A program made the translations under genes and the position numbers. Shown here in pieces: positions 8,677-17,392 of a stretch of DNA of 64,000 nt. The notes beneath the pieces were generated by a model. It was not told the origin of the DNA, did not search any database, and saw nothing but the letters and a program-made list of their open reading frames with translations. This stretch comes from Nonlabens agnitus (GTDB taxonomy: Bacteria; Bacteroidota; Bacteroidia; Flavobacteriales; Flavobacteriaceae). Within the stretch, counting starts at the first letter, position 1; each line of letters opens with the position of its first letter. The stretch spans positions 534,501 to 598,500 of the forward strand of contig NZ_MQUC01000003.1 in NCBI RefSeq assembly GCF_002994045.1, written 5' to 3'.

Positions 8677-10241
8677 AATTTTGAGTCTGTAATAGCTGAT
8701 GATTGACCTAAGTCACGCCAGTTGGTTCCATTATAAACTTGAAATCTATTAATAGTTGTGTTATAAACAAACATTCCTTCTATCGCAGTCAAATTTGCTA
8801 TTGCTGTTTGATCTAAGCGAGTCACCACTAATCCTTGATTACCACCATTGATATCCAGATACGTATTATCAGCTGGAGTGGTTGTATTAATCCCAACAGC
8901 GCCACCCGTGAAAGCGTCTGCAATGTTATTTCTATCCAATCTCGCAAGTGTCACGTAATTGTTAGATGTATTATCATTGAGATCTAGTCGAACGACCGTA
9001 CTACCACCAACATTTACTTTTTTGTAATTTACATTTGTAGTGAATCCTGAATCATCAGCTACAACAACATACCATTCTTGGGAGGCATTAGTGGTAAAGG
9101 TAGCACCTGCTGTATTAAAGTTATAGTAAACGCAACCTACGCTACCGCTATCCTGTATGCGCCATATCCTATTTATCCTATTCATTCCAGAGCTTAAACT
9201 CATCAATATATTCCCGGAAACGGAATAATTACCGCCGTTGTTTCCTGCCATTAAAAAATTGAGGTTTGTAGCATGATTTGTTGTTCTAGTGGAACTTTGA
9301 TTACTACTAACAAAATTGTTGTCCAGAGATAAACTTAAAATATCACTCGTATTTTCAGAACGAGATACGCGCTGGTTTAGAGCAGAGGCATTATCGATGC
9401 CTATCCCAAATACATCATTATTGTAGCCTGTGTTTGTAGCAGCATTCCAAAAACGAGTACCTGTACTACCGTTCCAATCACTAGCGACATAATCTCTTCC
9501 TAAACCATTATTGAGGGAAATCCCGTATTTGATGGCAAGGTAGGAGTGAATTTTTAACAGTTCGACATCAGTCAATGCAAAATCATAATATAATATCTCT
9601 GATATTTCTCCAGTCAGTTTATTACCACCAGTATCATCGTCTCCAATGGTATATCTGCCAGTTGTCCAACTTGTAGGGAAGTTTTTAGGTTTGTTAGTGT
9701 TTGTTAATCTTGAGTTTTCTAATAGTTGATAATTGTTGTTAGCGCCAGGATCTATAATCGTAAAAATATTGTTCAAATTTGTAGTAAGTGGTGGCGTAAA
9801 CGTGGTATTTGATGCATATCTTCTATCTATAAAAAATTGTCTATTATTTCCACTTCTAAATTCAAAAAAGGCTTCATCATTAATACCATTTACTTTTCCA
9901 ACTACAAAAATTGTTGAAGCTGTTCCATTTATTCTACTAATATTTGAAGCTGCAAAAGGTTTGTCAGAGCCACTAAATGATACTGTAGGATTGAAATTAA
10001 CAAATTCAGGTTGTGTATTTTTCAAAACAGCTGCTCCAGTCCCAATGGCATTCCAAGCTGTATTGCCTTGTTGATTGGACCATAAAGTAATACTACAATC
10101 ATTTGTTGCGCAATTAATACCAGCATCTGCTTTTAACCAAAGTGTCAGTGAATTATTAATGCCTGCGGGGGATTGAGCGGTGGTTAACAATCCCAAGAAA
10201 CACAATAATGATAGTGAAAGGCTTTTTAAATTAATTTTCAT
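8667..10241 (-). CDS. Secreted LamG/DUF8202-like adhesin protein
   Basis: 524 aa. Signal peptide (SLSLLCFLGLLTTAQ, cut near TTA-Q). Residues about 25-240 begin with SLTLWLKADAGIN and include the SFSGSDKPF strand and ILYYDFALTDVELLKIHSYLAIKYGISL, the pattern of concanavalin A-like (LamG type) domains of Bacteroidetes surface proteins. A middle region around GRDYVASDWNGSTGTRFW continues the typical architecture. The C-terminus (GLVVTRLDQ...GMFVYNTTINRFQVYNGTNW) resembles the product of the next gene. No type IX secretion tail is evident. Low GC suggests an accessory locus. Likely binds glycans or surfaces; inferred. Confidence 0.78.
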   Translation of the reverse strand: MKINLKSLSLSLLCFLGLLTTAQSPAGINNSLTLWLKADAGINCATNDCSITLWSNQQGNTAWNAIGTGAAVLKNTQPEFVNFNPTVSFSGSDKPFAASNISRINGTASTIFVVGKVNGINDEAFFEFRSGNNRQFFIDRRYASNTTFTPPLTTNLNNIFTIIDPGANNNYQLLENSRLTNTNKPKNFPTSWTTGRYTIGDDDTGGNKLTGEISEILYYDFALTDVELLKIHSYLAIKYGISLNNGLGRDYVASDWNGSTGTRFWNAATNTGYNNDVFGIGIDNASALNQRVSRSENTSDILSLSLDNNFVSSNQSSTRTTNHATNLNFLMAGNNGGNYSVSGNILMSLSSGMNRINRIWRIQDSGSVGCVYYNFNTAGATFTTNASQEWYVVVADDSGFTTNVNYKKVNVGGSTVVRLDLNDNTSNNYVTLARLDRNNIADAFTGGAVGINTTTPADNTYLDINGGNQGLVVTRLDQTAIANLTAIEGMFVYNTTINRFQVYNGTNWRDLGQSSAITDSKFCD

Positions 10242-10317
10242 AAAATCATAGAATTTGAAAATTTTCTAATAAATGAATATGTCGAAAATTAAATTGATAT
10301 TAACCGATTTAAATGCT

Positions 10318-11499
10318 TTAATCATATTCAAACGTTCCAAACTCACTTTTAATCGTCAATTTCTTAGAATCGGCAGCTTCTACACGTCCAATGATTTGAG
10401 CTGGTACATTAAAGGACTCTGAGATGGATATGATGTCTTGTGCGATCGACTCATTCACGTAAAGCTCCATACGATGTCCCATGTTGAATACCTGATACAT
10501 TTCCTTCCAGTCAGTTCCAGACTCTTCCTGAATCATCTTAAACAAAGGTGGTAAATCAAAAAGCTGATCCTTGATAATGTGTAAGTCCTTTATGAAATGT
10601 AGAATTTTAGTCTGAGCGCCACCACTACAATGTACCATACCATGTAGATGCTCTCTTGAAACACTGCTCAATATTTTCTTGATGATAGGCGCATAGGTGC
10701 GAGTAGGAGAGAGCACTAATTTACCTGCATCAATAGGACTGTTCTCAATGGAATCGGTTAGATGTTTTGATCCAGAATAAACCAAATCGTCTGGAACGGC
10801 TGCGTCAAAACTTTCAGGATATTTAGAGGCCATGGACTTATCGAATACATCGTGTCTTGCACTGGTAAGTCCATTACTTCCCATACCGCCATTATAGGAG
10901 GATTCGTAGATGGCTTGTCCATAGCTAGCCAAACCAACGATAACATCTCCAGCCTGAATGTTTGCATTGTCCACGACATCGCTGCGCTTCATTCGAGCAG
11001 TAACCGTGGAATCTACAATGATTGTACGAACCAAATCGCCTACATCTGCTGTTTCACCACCGGTAGAGATGATTTCTACGCCATGTTTTTTTAGGTCTGC
11101 AATAAGTTCTTCCGTACCATTGATAATGGCGCTGATGACCTCGCCAGGAATGAGGTTTTTATTACGTCCTATGGTGCTGGACAATAAGATATTGTCTGTG
11201 GCACCTACACAAAGCAGGTCATCAATATTCATAATGAGTGCATCTTGTGCAATTCCTTTCCATACAGAGATGTCGCCTGTTTCTTTCCAATAAGTGTAAG
11301 CAAGGCTAGACTTGGTACCTGCGCCATCTGCATGCATGATCAGACAGTGGTCGTTTGAGCCGGTCAAATAATCTGGAACAATCTTGCAAAAAGCTTGTGG
11401 GAACAAGCCTTTATCTACATTTTTAATCGCATTATGTACATCTTCTTTACCTGCACTAACGCCGCGCTGCGCGTATCTTTTGGAAATCTCATTGCTCAT
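10318..11499 (-). CDS. purM: Phosphoribosylformylglycinamidine cyclo-ligase (AIR synthase)
   Basis: 393 aa. ATP-dependent ring closure of FGAM to AIR in purine synthesis. The nucleotide-binding motif HADGAGTKSSLAY lies near residue 55, ISTGGETADVGD near 145, and VGLASYGQAIYESSYNGGMGSNGLT near 190. Longer than the typical 345 aa of proteobacterial PurM, as usual for the Bacteroidetes form. A monocistronic unit on the minus strand; no PurR-like site was recognised. Confidence 0.95.
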   Translation of the reverse strand: MSNEISKRYAQRGVSAGKEDVHNAIKNVDKGLFPQAFCKIVPDYLTGSNDHCLIMHADGAGTKSSLAYTYWKETGDISVWKGIAQDALIMNIDDLLCVGATDNILLSSTIGRNKNLIPGEVISAIINGTEELIADLKKHGVEIISTGGETADVGDLVRTIIVDSTVTARMKRSDVVDNANIQAGDVIVGLASYGQAIYESSYNGGMGSNGLTSARHDVFDKSMASKYPESFDAAVPDDLVYSGSKHLTDSIENSPIDAGKLVLSPTRTYAPIIKKILSSVSREHLHGMVHCSGGAQTKILHFIKDLHIIKDQLFDLPPLFKMIQEESGTDWKEMYQVFNMGHRMELYVNESIAQDIISISESFNVPAQIIGRVEAADSKKLTIKSEFGTFEYD

Positions 11500-11781
11500 A
11501 AGGCAAAAATACTATTTAAGATCCTAGATTTTCTTGTGAAGATGAAGGAATCTAATGAAGCAAGGAAATGAGTTGAAGCAACTTCTTTGAAACCATAGGA
11601 GTTAGTCTTTACGTCTAGAAGATGCTTGACTTGCTAGAATGCTATGGACAACGTATTTAGGACTTTAATTATGACTGTTTAGATATCTAGCGTTTTCTAA
11701 GGCACAGAGTAATTAAGCCTTTTAGTCACTAGTAAATCAAAAAAAATCCCCAACGTGATGTTGAGGATTTTTATGATCTAA
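11500..11781. other. Intergenic region, 282 bp
   Basis: Between the start of purM and the end of glutamine synthetase. Only the terminator at 11742-11772 is recognisable; I see no gene or RNA structure in the rest. Confidence 0.6.
11742..11772 (-). terminator. Rho-independent terminator of glutamine synthetase gene
   Basis: Inverted repeat AAAAATCCCCAAC / GTTGAGGATTTTT with a 5-nt loop and one mismatch. On the minus strand it ends in a run of T, 10 bases after the glutamine synthetase stop. Confidence 0.8.
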
Positions 11782-13968
11782 TTATCTAGTGAATAATAGT
11801 TCTCGATATTTGGTCAATGGCCATAGTTCATCGTCGACTAATATTTCCAGCTTATCACAGTGGTAACGAATTTCTTCAAAGAATGGCTTCACTTCATCAC
11901 AATAAAGATGTGCTGTTTCTACCGCATCTTTTGCATTATTCGCTTTCTTGCGAGCTTCGGTCATATCGGTAATACCTTTATTGATCTTGGCGATATGATC
12001 TGAAATCTCTTCAATGATCTCCATTTGCTCGTGAGCAATCTTTTTGAAGTCCTTCCCATAGATTTCTTTCAAACCACGTACGTTTTCAATCAACGTGTTT
12101 TGATATCTAATGGCGGTAGGAATCACATGATTGCGTGCAATATCACCTAAAAGACGTCCTTCAATTTGTATGCGCATGGCATATTCTTCAATCTCGATCT
12201 CATAACGTGCTTCTGACTCTATTTTACTCATGATATTGAGTTCTTCAAATAGCGCTATGGATTTCTTAGAGATTTTAGCCTTTAAGGCAGTAGGAGTCGT
12301 TTTATTATTGCTCAAGCCTCTTTTAGCAGCTTCTTTTGCCCAAGCTTCACCATAACCATCACCTTCAAATCTAATTTTCTTGGACTTCTTGATGTATTCT
12401 CTCAGTACATTGAAGATAGCTTCATCTTTCTTAAGCTTCTTGTCTTTAATCAATGCATCTACCTCTTTTTTGAATTCGATCAATTGTTTAGCAACGATGG
12501 CATTAAGAACCGTCATTGGGTTAGCACAGTTGGCAATAGAACCTACTGCACGCAACTCAAATTTGTTACCGGTAAAGGCAAACGGTGAAGTACGGTTACG
12601 GTCAGTATTATCAAGAATTACTTCTGGAATCTTACCTACCACATTGAGTTTAAGATCTGTTTTTTCTTCTGGCGTTAGTTTACCATCAGTGACTTTTTCT
12701 AATTGGTCTAAAACTTCTGTTAGCTGAGAACCTATAAACACAGAAATAATTGCTGGCGGTGCCTCATTTGCTCCCAGGCGGTGATCGTTAGACGCACTCG
12801 CGATTGATGCACGTATTAATTCTTCATGATCGTGAACGGCTTTGATGGTATTGATAAAGAACGTCAAGAATTGAAGGTTCTTCATAGGTGTACTACCAGG
12901 ACCCAATAGGTTTACTCCAGTATTGGTGGAAAGTGACCAGTTATTGTGCTTACCGCTACCGTTGATTCCTGCAAAAGGCTTCTCGTGAAACAGTACTTTA
13001 AAGTGGTGTCTTGCTGCGGTCTTGCGCATCACATCCATCAATAAACTGTTATGGTCTACTGCTAGGTTAGCTTCTTCAAAAATAGGGGCTAACTCAAACT
13101 GGTTAGGTGCCACCTCATTGTGTCTGGTCTTTACCGGTATACCTAGTAGCATACATTCGGTTTCCATATCACGCATGAAATTCAATACACGCGCAGGAAT
13201 AGAACCAAAGTAATGATCGTCCAGCTGTTGTCCTTTCGCGGAAGCGTGACCCAACAACGTACGACCTGATAAATCAAGATCTGGTCTAGATGATGCTAAT
13301 GCACTATCAATAAGAAAGTATTCTTGTTCCCATCCTAGTGTAGCCACTACTTTAGAAACATTTTTGTCAAAATATTTACAAACGGCTGTCGCTGCTTGAT
13401 CGATGCTTTGAAGTGATCTAAGTAAAGGAGTTTTGAAATCCAGCGCTTCACCAGTATAAGCAACAAATACAGTTGGGATACACAATGTAGTACCCATGAT
13501 AAATGCAGGAGACGTAGGATCCCATGCTGTGTAACCACGTGCCTCAAAAGTATTTCTAATTCCGCCATTAGGGAAAGAAGATGCATCTGGCTCCTGTTGT
13601 ACCAACTGGCCTCCATCAAATTTCTCCATTACTTCACCACTCATTTCCAGCTCAAAAAAGGCATCATGCTTTTCTGCTGTTGATCCAGTTAGTGGTTGGA
13701 ACCAGTGCGTGTAATGTGTTGCTCCATTTTGAATTGCCCAATCTTTCATACCTGTAGAGATATGGTCTGCAATTTCACGATCTATTTTGGTGCCCGTTTC
13801 CATGGCAGACATAACGCTTTTGTAAGCTTGCTTCGTCAAATGGTGACGCATGGCAGATTTGTTAAACACATGCTTACCGAAAATACTACTGCGGCGTTCT
13901 GGTTCCGTCACTGGAATTGGTTGACGATTCAACGTCTCTTTGATTGCTTGAAATCTAAGTGTGGACAT
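11782..13968 (-). CDS. glnN: Glutamine synthetase, type III
   Basis: 728 aa, the length of GSIII (type I is about 450). Forms glutamine from glutamate, ammonia and ATP. Recognisable parts are the N-terminal GSIII segment ending in FGKHVFNKSAMRHHL, GWEQEYFLID near residue 217 (metal-binding glutamates), KTRHNEVAPNQFELAP near 281, and GINGSGKHNNWSLST near 338 with the ATP/glutamate-site residues. The C-terminal ~180 residues form the helical GSIII-specific extension. Monocistronic, with its own terminator. A degenerate resemblance to the dispersed palindrome at HASAKGQQ is not counted as a copy. Confidence 0.95.
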   Translation of the reverse strand: MSTLRFQAIKETLNRQPIPVTEPERRSSIFGKHVFNKSAMRHHLTKQAYKSVMSAMETGTKIDREIADHISTGMKDWAIQNGATHYTHWFQPLTGSTAEKHDAFFELEMSGEVMEKFDGGQLVQQEPDASSFPNGGIRNTFEARGYTAWDPTSPAFIMGTTLCIPTVFVAYTGEALDFKTPLLRSLQSIDQAATAVCKYFDKNVSKVVATLGWEQEYFLIDSALASSRPDLDLSGRTLLGHASAKGQQLDDHYFGSIPARVLNFMRDMETECMLLGIPVKTRHNEVAPNQFELAPIFEEANLAVDHNSLLMDVMRKTAARHHFKVLFHEKPFAGINGSGKHNNWSLSTNTGVNLLGPGSTPMKNLQFLTFFINTIKAVHDHEELIRASIASASNDHRLGANEAPPAIISVFIGSQLTEVLDQLEKVTDGKLTPEEKTDLKLNVVGKIPEVILDNTDRNRTSPFAFTGNKFELRAVGSIANCANPMTVLNAIVAKQLIEFKKEVDALIKDKKLKKDEAIFNVLREYIKKSKKIRFEGDGYGEAWAKEAAKRGLSNNKTTPTALKAKISKKSIALFEELNIMSKIESEARYEIEIEEYAMRIQIEGRLLGDIARNHVIPTAIRYQNTLIENVRGLKEIYGKDFKKIAHEQMEIIEEISDHIAKINKGITDMTEARKKANNAKDAVETAHLYCDEVKPFFEEIRYHCDKLEILVDDELWPLTKYRELLFTR

Positions 13969-14081
13969 ATTGGGTTTAATTGAATTAGTGGTGTAAAAAT
14001 ATTAAAATAAGAAAAACACCCCTAAAAAAAATGGGGTTTAACGTTAATAGCTCAAAAAATACCGTGCAGGTGCCCTAAAAA

Positions 14082-15050
14082 CTATAGGGAGTTGAAGATA
14101 TAGTAAATAAATAGCCCGTAAATTGCCAATAATCCAATTCCCTTAAATCTAGAAATCACAAATCGTCTAGGTAAAAAGGCAAGAGGTAACAGTACGACAG
14201 CAAATCCTATCATCCATAAAATATCATTCGTAAGAAGTGAAAGGTTTTGACCATCAATTTCTATAGGTTGGATCACAGCGGTTATTCCCAATACAGAACC
14301 TATATTAAAAATGTTGCTTCCCACCAGATTACCTAGAGAGATCGCTTTTTCCTTTTTAATGGCGGCAATAAGAGAAGCTGCCAGTTCTGGAACCGAGGTT
14401 CCCACAGCGATCATGGAAACTGCTATCACACCTTCAGGAATAGCTAGTGCCGTGGCAATCTCGACAGCACCTTTTACCAGCCATTCAGATCCTAGCCATA
14501 GTGCGGCACCACCTAATAATAAATAGAGAATGATTTTCCACCATTTGTTTTTTTGAGTGCTTTCGTCTAGATCCATGTCCAGGTCAATATCTACGGCAGC
14601 TGGTTGTTTACGAGCACGGCGAATGAGCAACACTAAGAAAAGTACCAATAAAGCTATGAGAAAAAAACCTTCCAGCCGGGTGATGTTGTTTCCCGACCAT
14701 AAAACCGCATAGCAAATAAGGCTAAAAACCACCATCCACAACCAGTTGAATCTAAAGAACTCCTTTTCCATGGCCAGTGGTGCCACAACCGCAGTGGCGC
14801 CTAAAACGATACCAATATTGGCAATGTTGGAACCTATTACATTCCCAACCGCAAGTGCCGAAAGTCCATTGAGGGCACCTTGAACGCTCACAATAAGTTC
14901 TGGCGCACTCGTCGCAAAGGAAACCACAGTAAGCCCAATGATCATTCTAGACAGGTTCAGTTTGAGGGATAGCCCAACTGATGAGCGTACCAAAAACTCA
15001 CCACCAGCCACCAGCAACACAAAACCCAGAATGATATAAAGAATACTCAT
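14082..15050 (-). CDS. Calcium/sodium antiporter (CaCA family)
   Basis: 322 aa, about 10 transmembrane helices in two inverted repeats. Each repeat has the alpha motif of K+-dependent or independent Na+/Ca2+ exchangers: SFATSAPELIVS with GNVIGSNIANI in the first, and AVGTSVPELAAS with GNLVGSNIFNI in the second. The acidic residues of the two PEL motifs bind cations. YrbG/CaxA-like, cytoplasmic membrane, exports Ca2+ against Na+ (ion inferred from the family). It starts directly after the stop of the DUF421 gene, so the two are probably co-transcribed. Confidence 0.92.
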   Translation of the reverse strand: MSILYIILGFVLLVAGGEFLVRSSVGLSLKLNLSRMIIGLTVVSFATSAPELIVSVQGALNGLSALAVGNVIGSNIANIGIVLGATAVVAPLAMEKEFFRFNWLWMVVFSLICYAVLWSGNNITRLEGFFLIALLVLFLVLLIRRARKQPAAVDIDLDMDLDESTQKNKWWKIILYLLLGGAALWLGSEWLVKGAVEIATALAIPEGVIAVSMIAVGTSVPELAASLIAAIKKEKAISLGNLVGSNIFNIGSVLGITAVIQPIEIDGQNLSLLTNDILWMIGFAVVLLPLAFLPRRFVISRFKGIGLLAIYGLFIYYIFNSL

Positions 15051-15584
15051 CTAATAACCTTCAACATCCTCCATGATAAAATCCTCCATGCGCTCTTCAC
15101 CACTTGTGTGCAGGACGCTCACATCGCCAGTGGTTTCCAGCACTACGGCGCGCACCTCGCTCAACCTGATTACATTGGCCTCGCGCAACTTACCTCTGAG
15201 TTCATTTTTGGTGACTTTGGTTTTTTGCAGGTTTTCCTCAATGATTTCACCATCCTTCATGAGTAGGATAGGTGTATTATCGATCATCGATCTTGCTGTT
15301 TTACTTTTGAACATGACATAGGTAACCAGATAATTCATTAGGTACAGCATACCTATTAATAGAGCGCCCACAAATAATGATGGAGAACTCGTGGCAGCGC
15401 TCATCGCAAGCAAGTTACCTATGGCCACCGTATTGAGAAAGTCAAAGCCAGTCATTTTACTGAAACTCTTCAGGCCAAACAGTCTCGTATAGACGATCAA
15501 TAAGATATAGAGAAATACGGTGCCCACGATTACCTCGGGCATGAACTCAATCTTATCCGTATATAGTTTCCAATTGATGTCCAT
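15051..15584 (-). CDS. DUF421 (YetF-like) membrane protein
   Basis: 177 aa. Three N-terminal transmembrane helices (VFLYILLIVYTRLFG, FLNTVAIGNLLAMSAATSSP, LIGMLYLMNYLVTYVMF) and a cytoplasmic domain beginning DNTPILLMKDGEIIEENL with RGKLREANVIRLSEVRAVVLETTGDVSVL, the standard DUF421/YetF layout. Family members are found with stress genes, but no biochemical role is settled. Stop and start abut the antiporter gene (TAG then ATG), indicating an operon. A copy of the dispersed palindrome lies 34 bp upstream. Confidence 0.88.
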   Translation of the reverse strand: MDINWKLYTDKIEFMPEVIVGTVFLYILLIVYTRLFGLKSFSKMTGFDFLNTVAIGNLLAMSAATSSPSLFVGALLIGMLYLMNYLVTYVMFKSKTARSMIDNTPILLMKDGEIIEENLQKTKVTKNELRGKLREANVIRLSEVRAVVLETTGDVSVLHTSGEERMEDFIMEDVEGY

Positions 15585-15617
15585 GATTTTGGTTATTTAG
15601 ATGGTGTGAAAGGAGTT

Positions 15618-15633
15618 CGCTTTCGCGAAAGCG
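15618..15633. repeat. AFAKA palindrome (intergenic)
   Basis: Exact copy, extended as GAGTTCGC...GCGAAAA, between two minus-strand genes. No T-run follows, so it is not a standard terminator. Confidence 0.93.
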
Positions 15634-15668
15634 AAAACATTTTAACCCTTTGAGTTGTGAGGAAAATA

Positions 15669-16481
15669 CTACTTCTTTTCCACTTCACAAACACAACGGA
15701 AACCTGTTTTCAACTCGGCGCGATCGTAATATTGAAGCGGCTGATTAAACAAGGGCAAATAGGTGCCGTCTTGAGCGATTTCCTTGAGTTCCAGAATCAT
15801 CAAGTTGCCATTTTCCTGCAGTTCCTTAAAGGTGAGCGTACTGGCCATGGCAGAGAACATATCGTCTTGATAGTAACGTATCCTATCGCGACTACTTAGC
15901 TCATTTTCAATCTGGAGCATTTCTTCCTGTTTGGGCAGGCGATAGTTCACCTTATAAGGAAACTTGGCTCGTTTCTTTTCTGACTTGCTGCGTATGGCAT
16001 ACACCGCATTGGATAGATCAGATCTCCATAGGCAGAATAACTCTGCTTGAAATTTTGATATTCCTATCACTGGATGGTAGGCATATCTAGGGTTTTTACT
16101 GTATTCACCTAGTTTGAGTTGTTTATTGACAAGTTCCTTGGGATTCTCATAAGTGGCTTCCATGTACAACCTGGTGTTACCAGTCCATGGTTGGAACACG
16201 GTATCTTGAGATAGATCATAACGTGGATAGAATTGCATGCGCTCATGCTTTTTCATGCTCCAGTAATTCTCAAGGTTATCCAAGAACTCGTTGTACATCA
16301 AATTAGTCACTGGAACTCGATCCACGTACAAGGTGTCATTTACTTTAAGTGTTCCTGGTGGCACGTCTATGGCGTTCACTTCAAGTGCTTCTGGTGTGAG
16401 CGACTTCTTTGGGGTGTTGCAGGATAGAAGCACAAAACAGAAAATTATCAACAAGAAAATACGGCTCTGGAAAAATTTCAT
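15669..16481 (-). CDS. Lipoprotein with formylglycine-enzyme-like fold
   Basis: 270 aa. Lipobox FVLLSCNT (Cys near residue 21). The mature part follows the FGE-sulfatase (DUF323) pattern: RVPVTNLMYNEFLDN near residue 60, HPVIGISKFQAELFCLWRS near 145, YRLPKQEEMLQIE near 190 and GFRCVCEV at the end. Gliding-motility lipoproteins GldJ/GldK share this fold, but this protein is much shorter. The cysteines of true formylglycine-generating enzymes are not evident, so a structural or binding role is more likely than catalysis. It has its own promoter (16520-16547). Confidence 0.75.
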   Translation of the reverse strand: MKFFQSRIFLLIIFCFVLLSCNTPKKSLTPEALEVNAIDVPPGTLKVNDTLYVDRVPVTNLMYNEFLDNLENYWSMKKHERMQFYPRYDLSQDTVFQPWTGNTRLYMEATYENPKELVNKQLKLGEYSKNPRYAYHPVIGISKFQAELFCLWRSDLSNAVYAIRSKSEKKRAKFPYKVNYRLPKQEEMLQIENELSSRDRIRYYQDDMFSAMASTLTFKELQENGNLMILELKEIAQDGTYLPLFNQPLQYYDRAELKTGFRCVCEVEKK

Positions 16482-16519
16482 TTAAAGTAGGTTTGAGCGG
16501 TTCGTTAATAAGTTCTGAT

Positions 16520-16547
16520 CAAAAATAGCATAAACCGTGGACCACAA
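16520..16547 (-). promoter_or_regulatory. Bacteroidota-type promoter
   Basis: Minus strand: TTG (16547-16545), 17-bp spacer, TATTTTTG (16527-16520), 39 bp upstream of the FGE-like lipoprotein start. Confidence 0.6.
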
Positions 16548-16594
16548 ACCCATAGAGACTTGTATTTTTACTTCAAATTTAAGCCCGTATTCTT

Positions 16595-17251
16595 ATGAAA
16601 TTCTTTATTGATACCGCAAACCTTGATCAAATTGCAGATGCGCAAGATTTAGGCGTGCTGGATGGAGTCACCACTAATCCTAGCTTGATGGCAAAGGAAG
16701 GCATCACTGGTGCAGAAAACATTATCAACCACTACAAGAAAATCTGCGAGATCGTGGATGGTGATGTCAGTGCAGAGGTGATCTCGACCGACTTTAATGG
16801 TATGGTAGAAGAAGGTGAGAAGCTTGCAGCGCTCAACAGCCAGATCGTGGTAAAGGTGCCTATGATTAAAGATGGTATCAAAGCGATCAAGTATTTTTCT
16901 GATAAAGGAATCAAGACCAACTGTACTTTAGTATTTAGTGCAGGTCAGGCATTGTTAGCCGCAAAGGCTGGTGCAACTTACGTTTCTCCATTTATCGGTA
17001 GACTGGATGATATCAGTACAGATGGTTTGAACCTTATTGCAGAGATCAGATTGATCTATGACAACTACGGTTTTGAAACTGAGATTCTTGCAGCATCGGT
17101 ACGTCACACCATGCATATTTTAGAATGTGCCAAGTTAGGTGCAGACGTCATGACTGGACCGTTATCTTCTATAGAAGGATTGCTTAAGCACCCATTGACA
17201 GACATAGGTCTAGCAAAATTCCTAGCCGATTATAAAAAAGGAAACTCTTAA
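16595..17251 (+). CDS. tal: Transaldolase (TalC/Fsa type)
   Basis: 218 aa, the short transaldolase/fructose-6-phosphate aldolase form. Moves a dihydroxyacetone unit between sugar phosphates in the pentose phosphate pathway. [26 protein letters not shown], the Schiff-base lysine strand IVVKVPM (about residue 88) and [29 protein letters not shown] are all present. The two possible activities (transaldolase or F6P aldolase) cannot be told apart by eye. Monocistronic with a strong terminator. Confidence 0.93.
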   Translation: MKFFIDTANLDQIADAQDLGVLDGVTTNPSLMAKEGITGAENIINHYKKICEIVDGDVSAEVISTDFNGMVEEGEKLAALNSQIVVKVPMIKDGIKAIKYFSDKGIKTNCTLVFSAGQALLAAKAGATYVSPFIGRLDDISTDGLNLIAEIRLIYDNYGFETEILAASVRHTMHILECAKLGADVMTGPLSSIEGLLKHPLTDIGLAKFLADYKKGNS

Positions 17252-17273
17252 TTTTTACAAAGAGTTCTGAATT

Positions 17274-17311
17274 AAAAAAGCCGAACCACATCAATGTGTT
17301 TCGGCTTTTTT
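17274..17311. terminator. Strong hairpin terminator after transaldolase
   Basis: AAAAAAGCCGAA / TTCGGCTTTTTT, a 12-bp stem whose loop itself contains a small CACAT/ATGTG hairpin. A and T tracts on both sides allow use in both directions. Confidence 0.88.
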
Positions 17312-17392
17312 ATGTGGTGAAAACTAAGGATTCAAATGAGAATTCACATCTCTGTCCGCATGTAAAAGTTGGGAATAGTACTCAGCTTAATA

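Noticed and set aside
13232..13246. Palindrome-like CCTTTCGCGGAAGCG in the glutamine synthetase gene
   Set aside because: Three mismatches to the 16-mer and located in a conserved part of the protein; probably chance.
14014..14038. CACCCC...GGGGTT inverted repeat upstream of glutamine synthetase
   Set aside because: Only about five paired bases with a long A-rich loop; too weak to call a terminator or regulatory hairpin.
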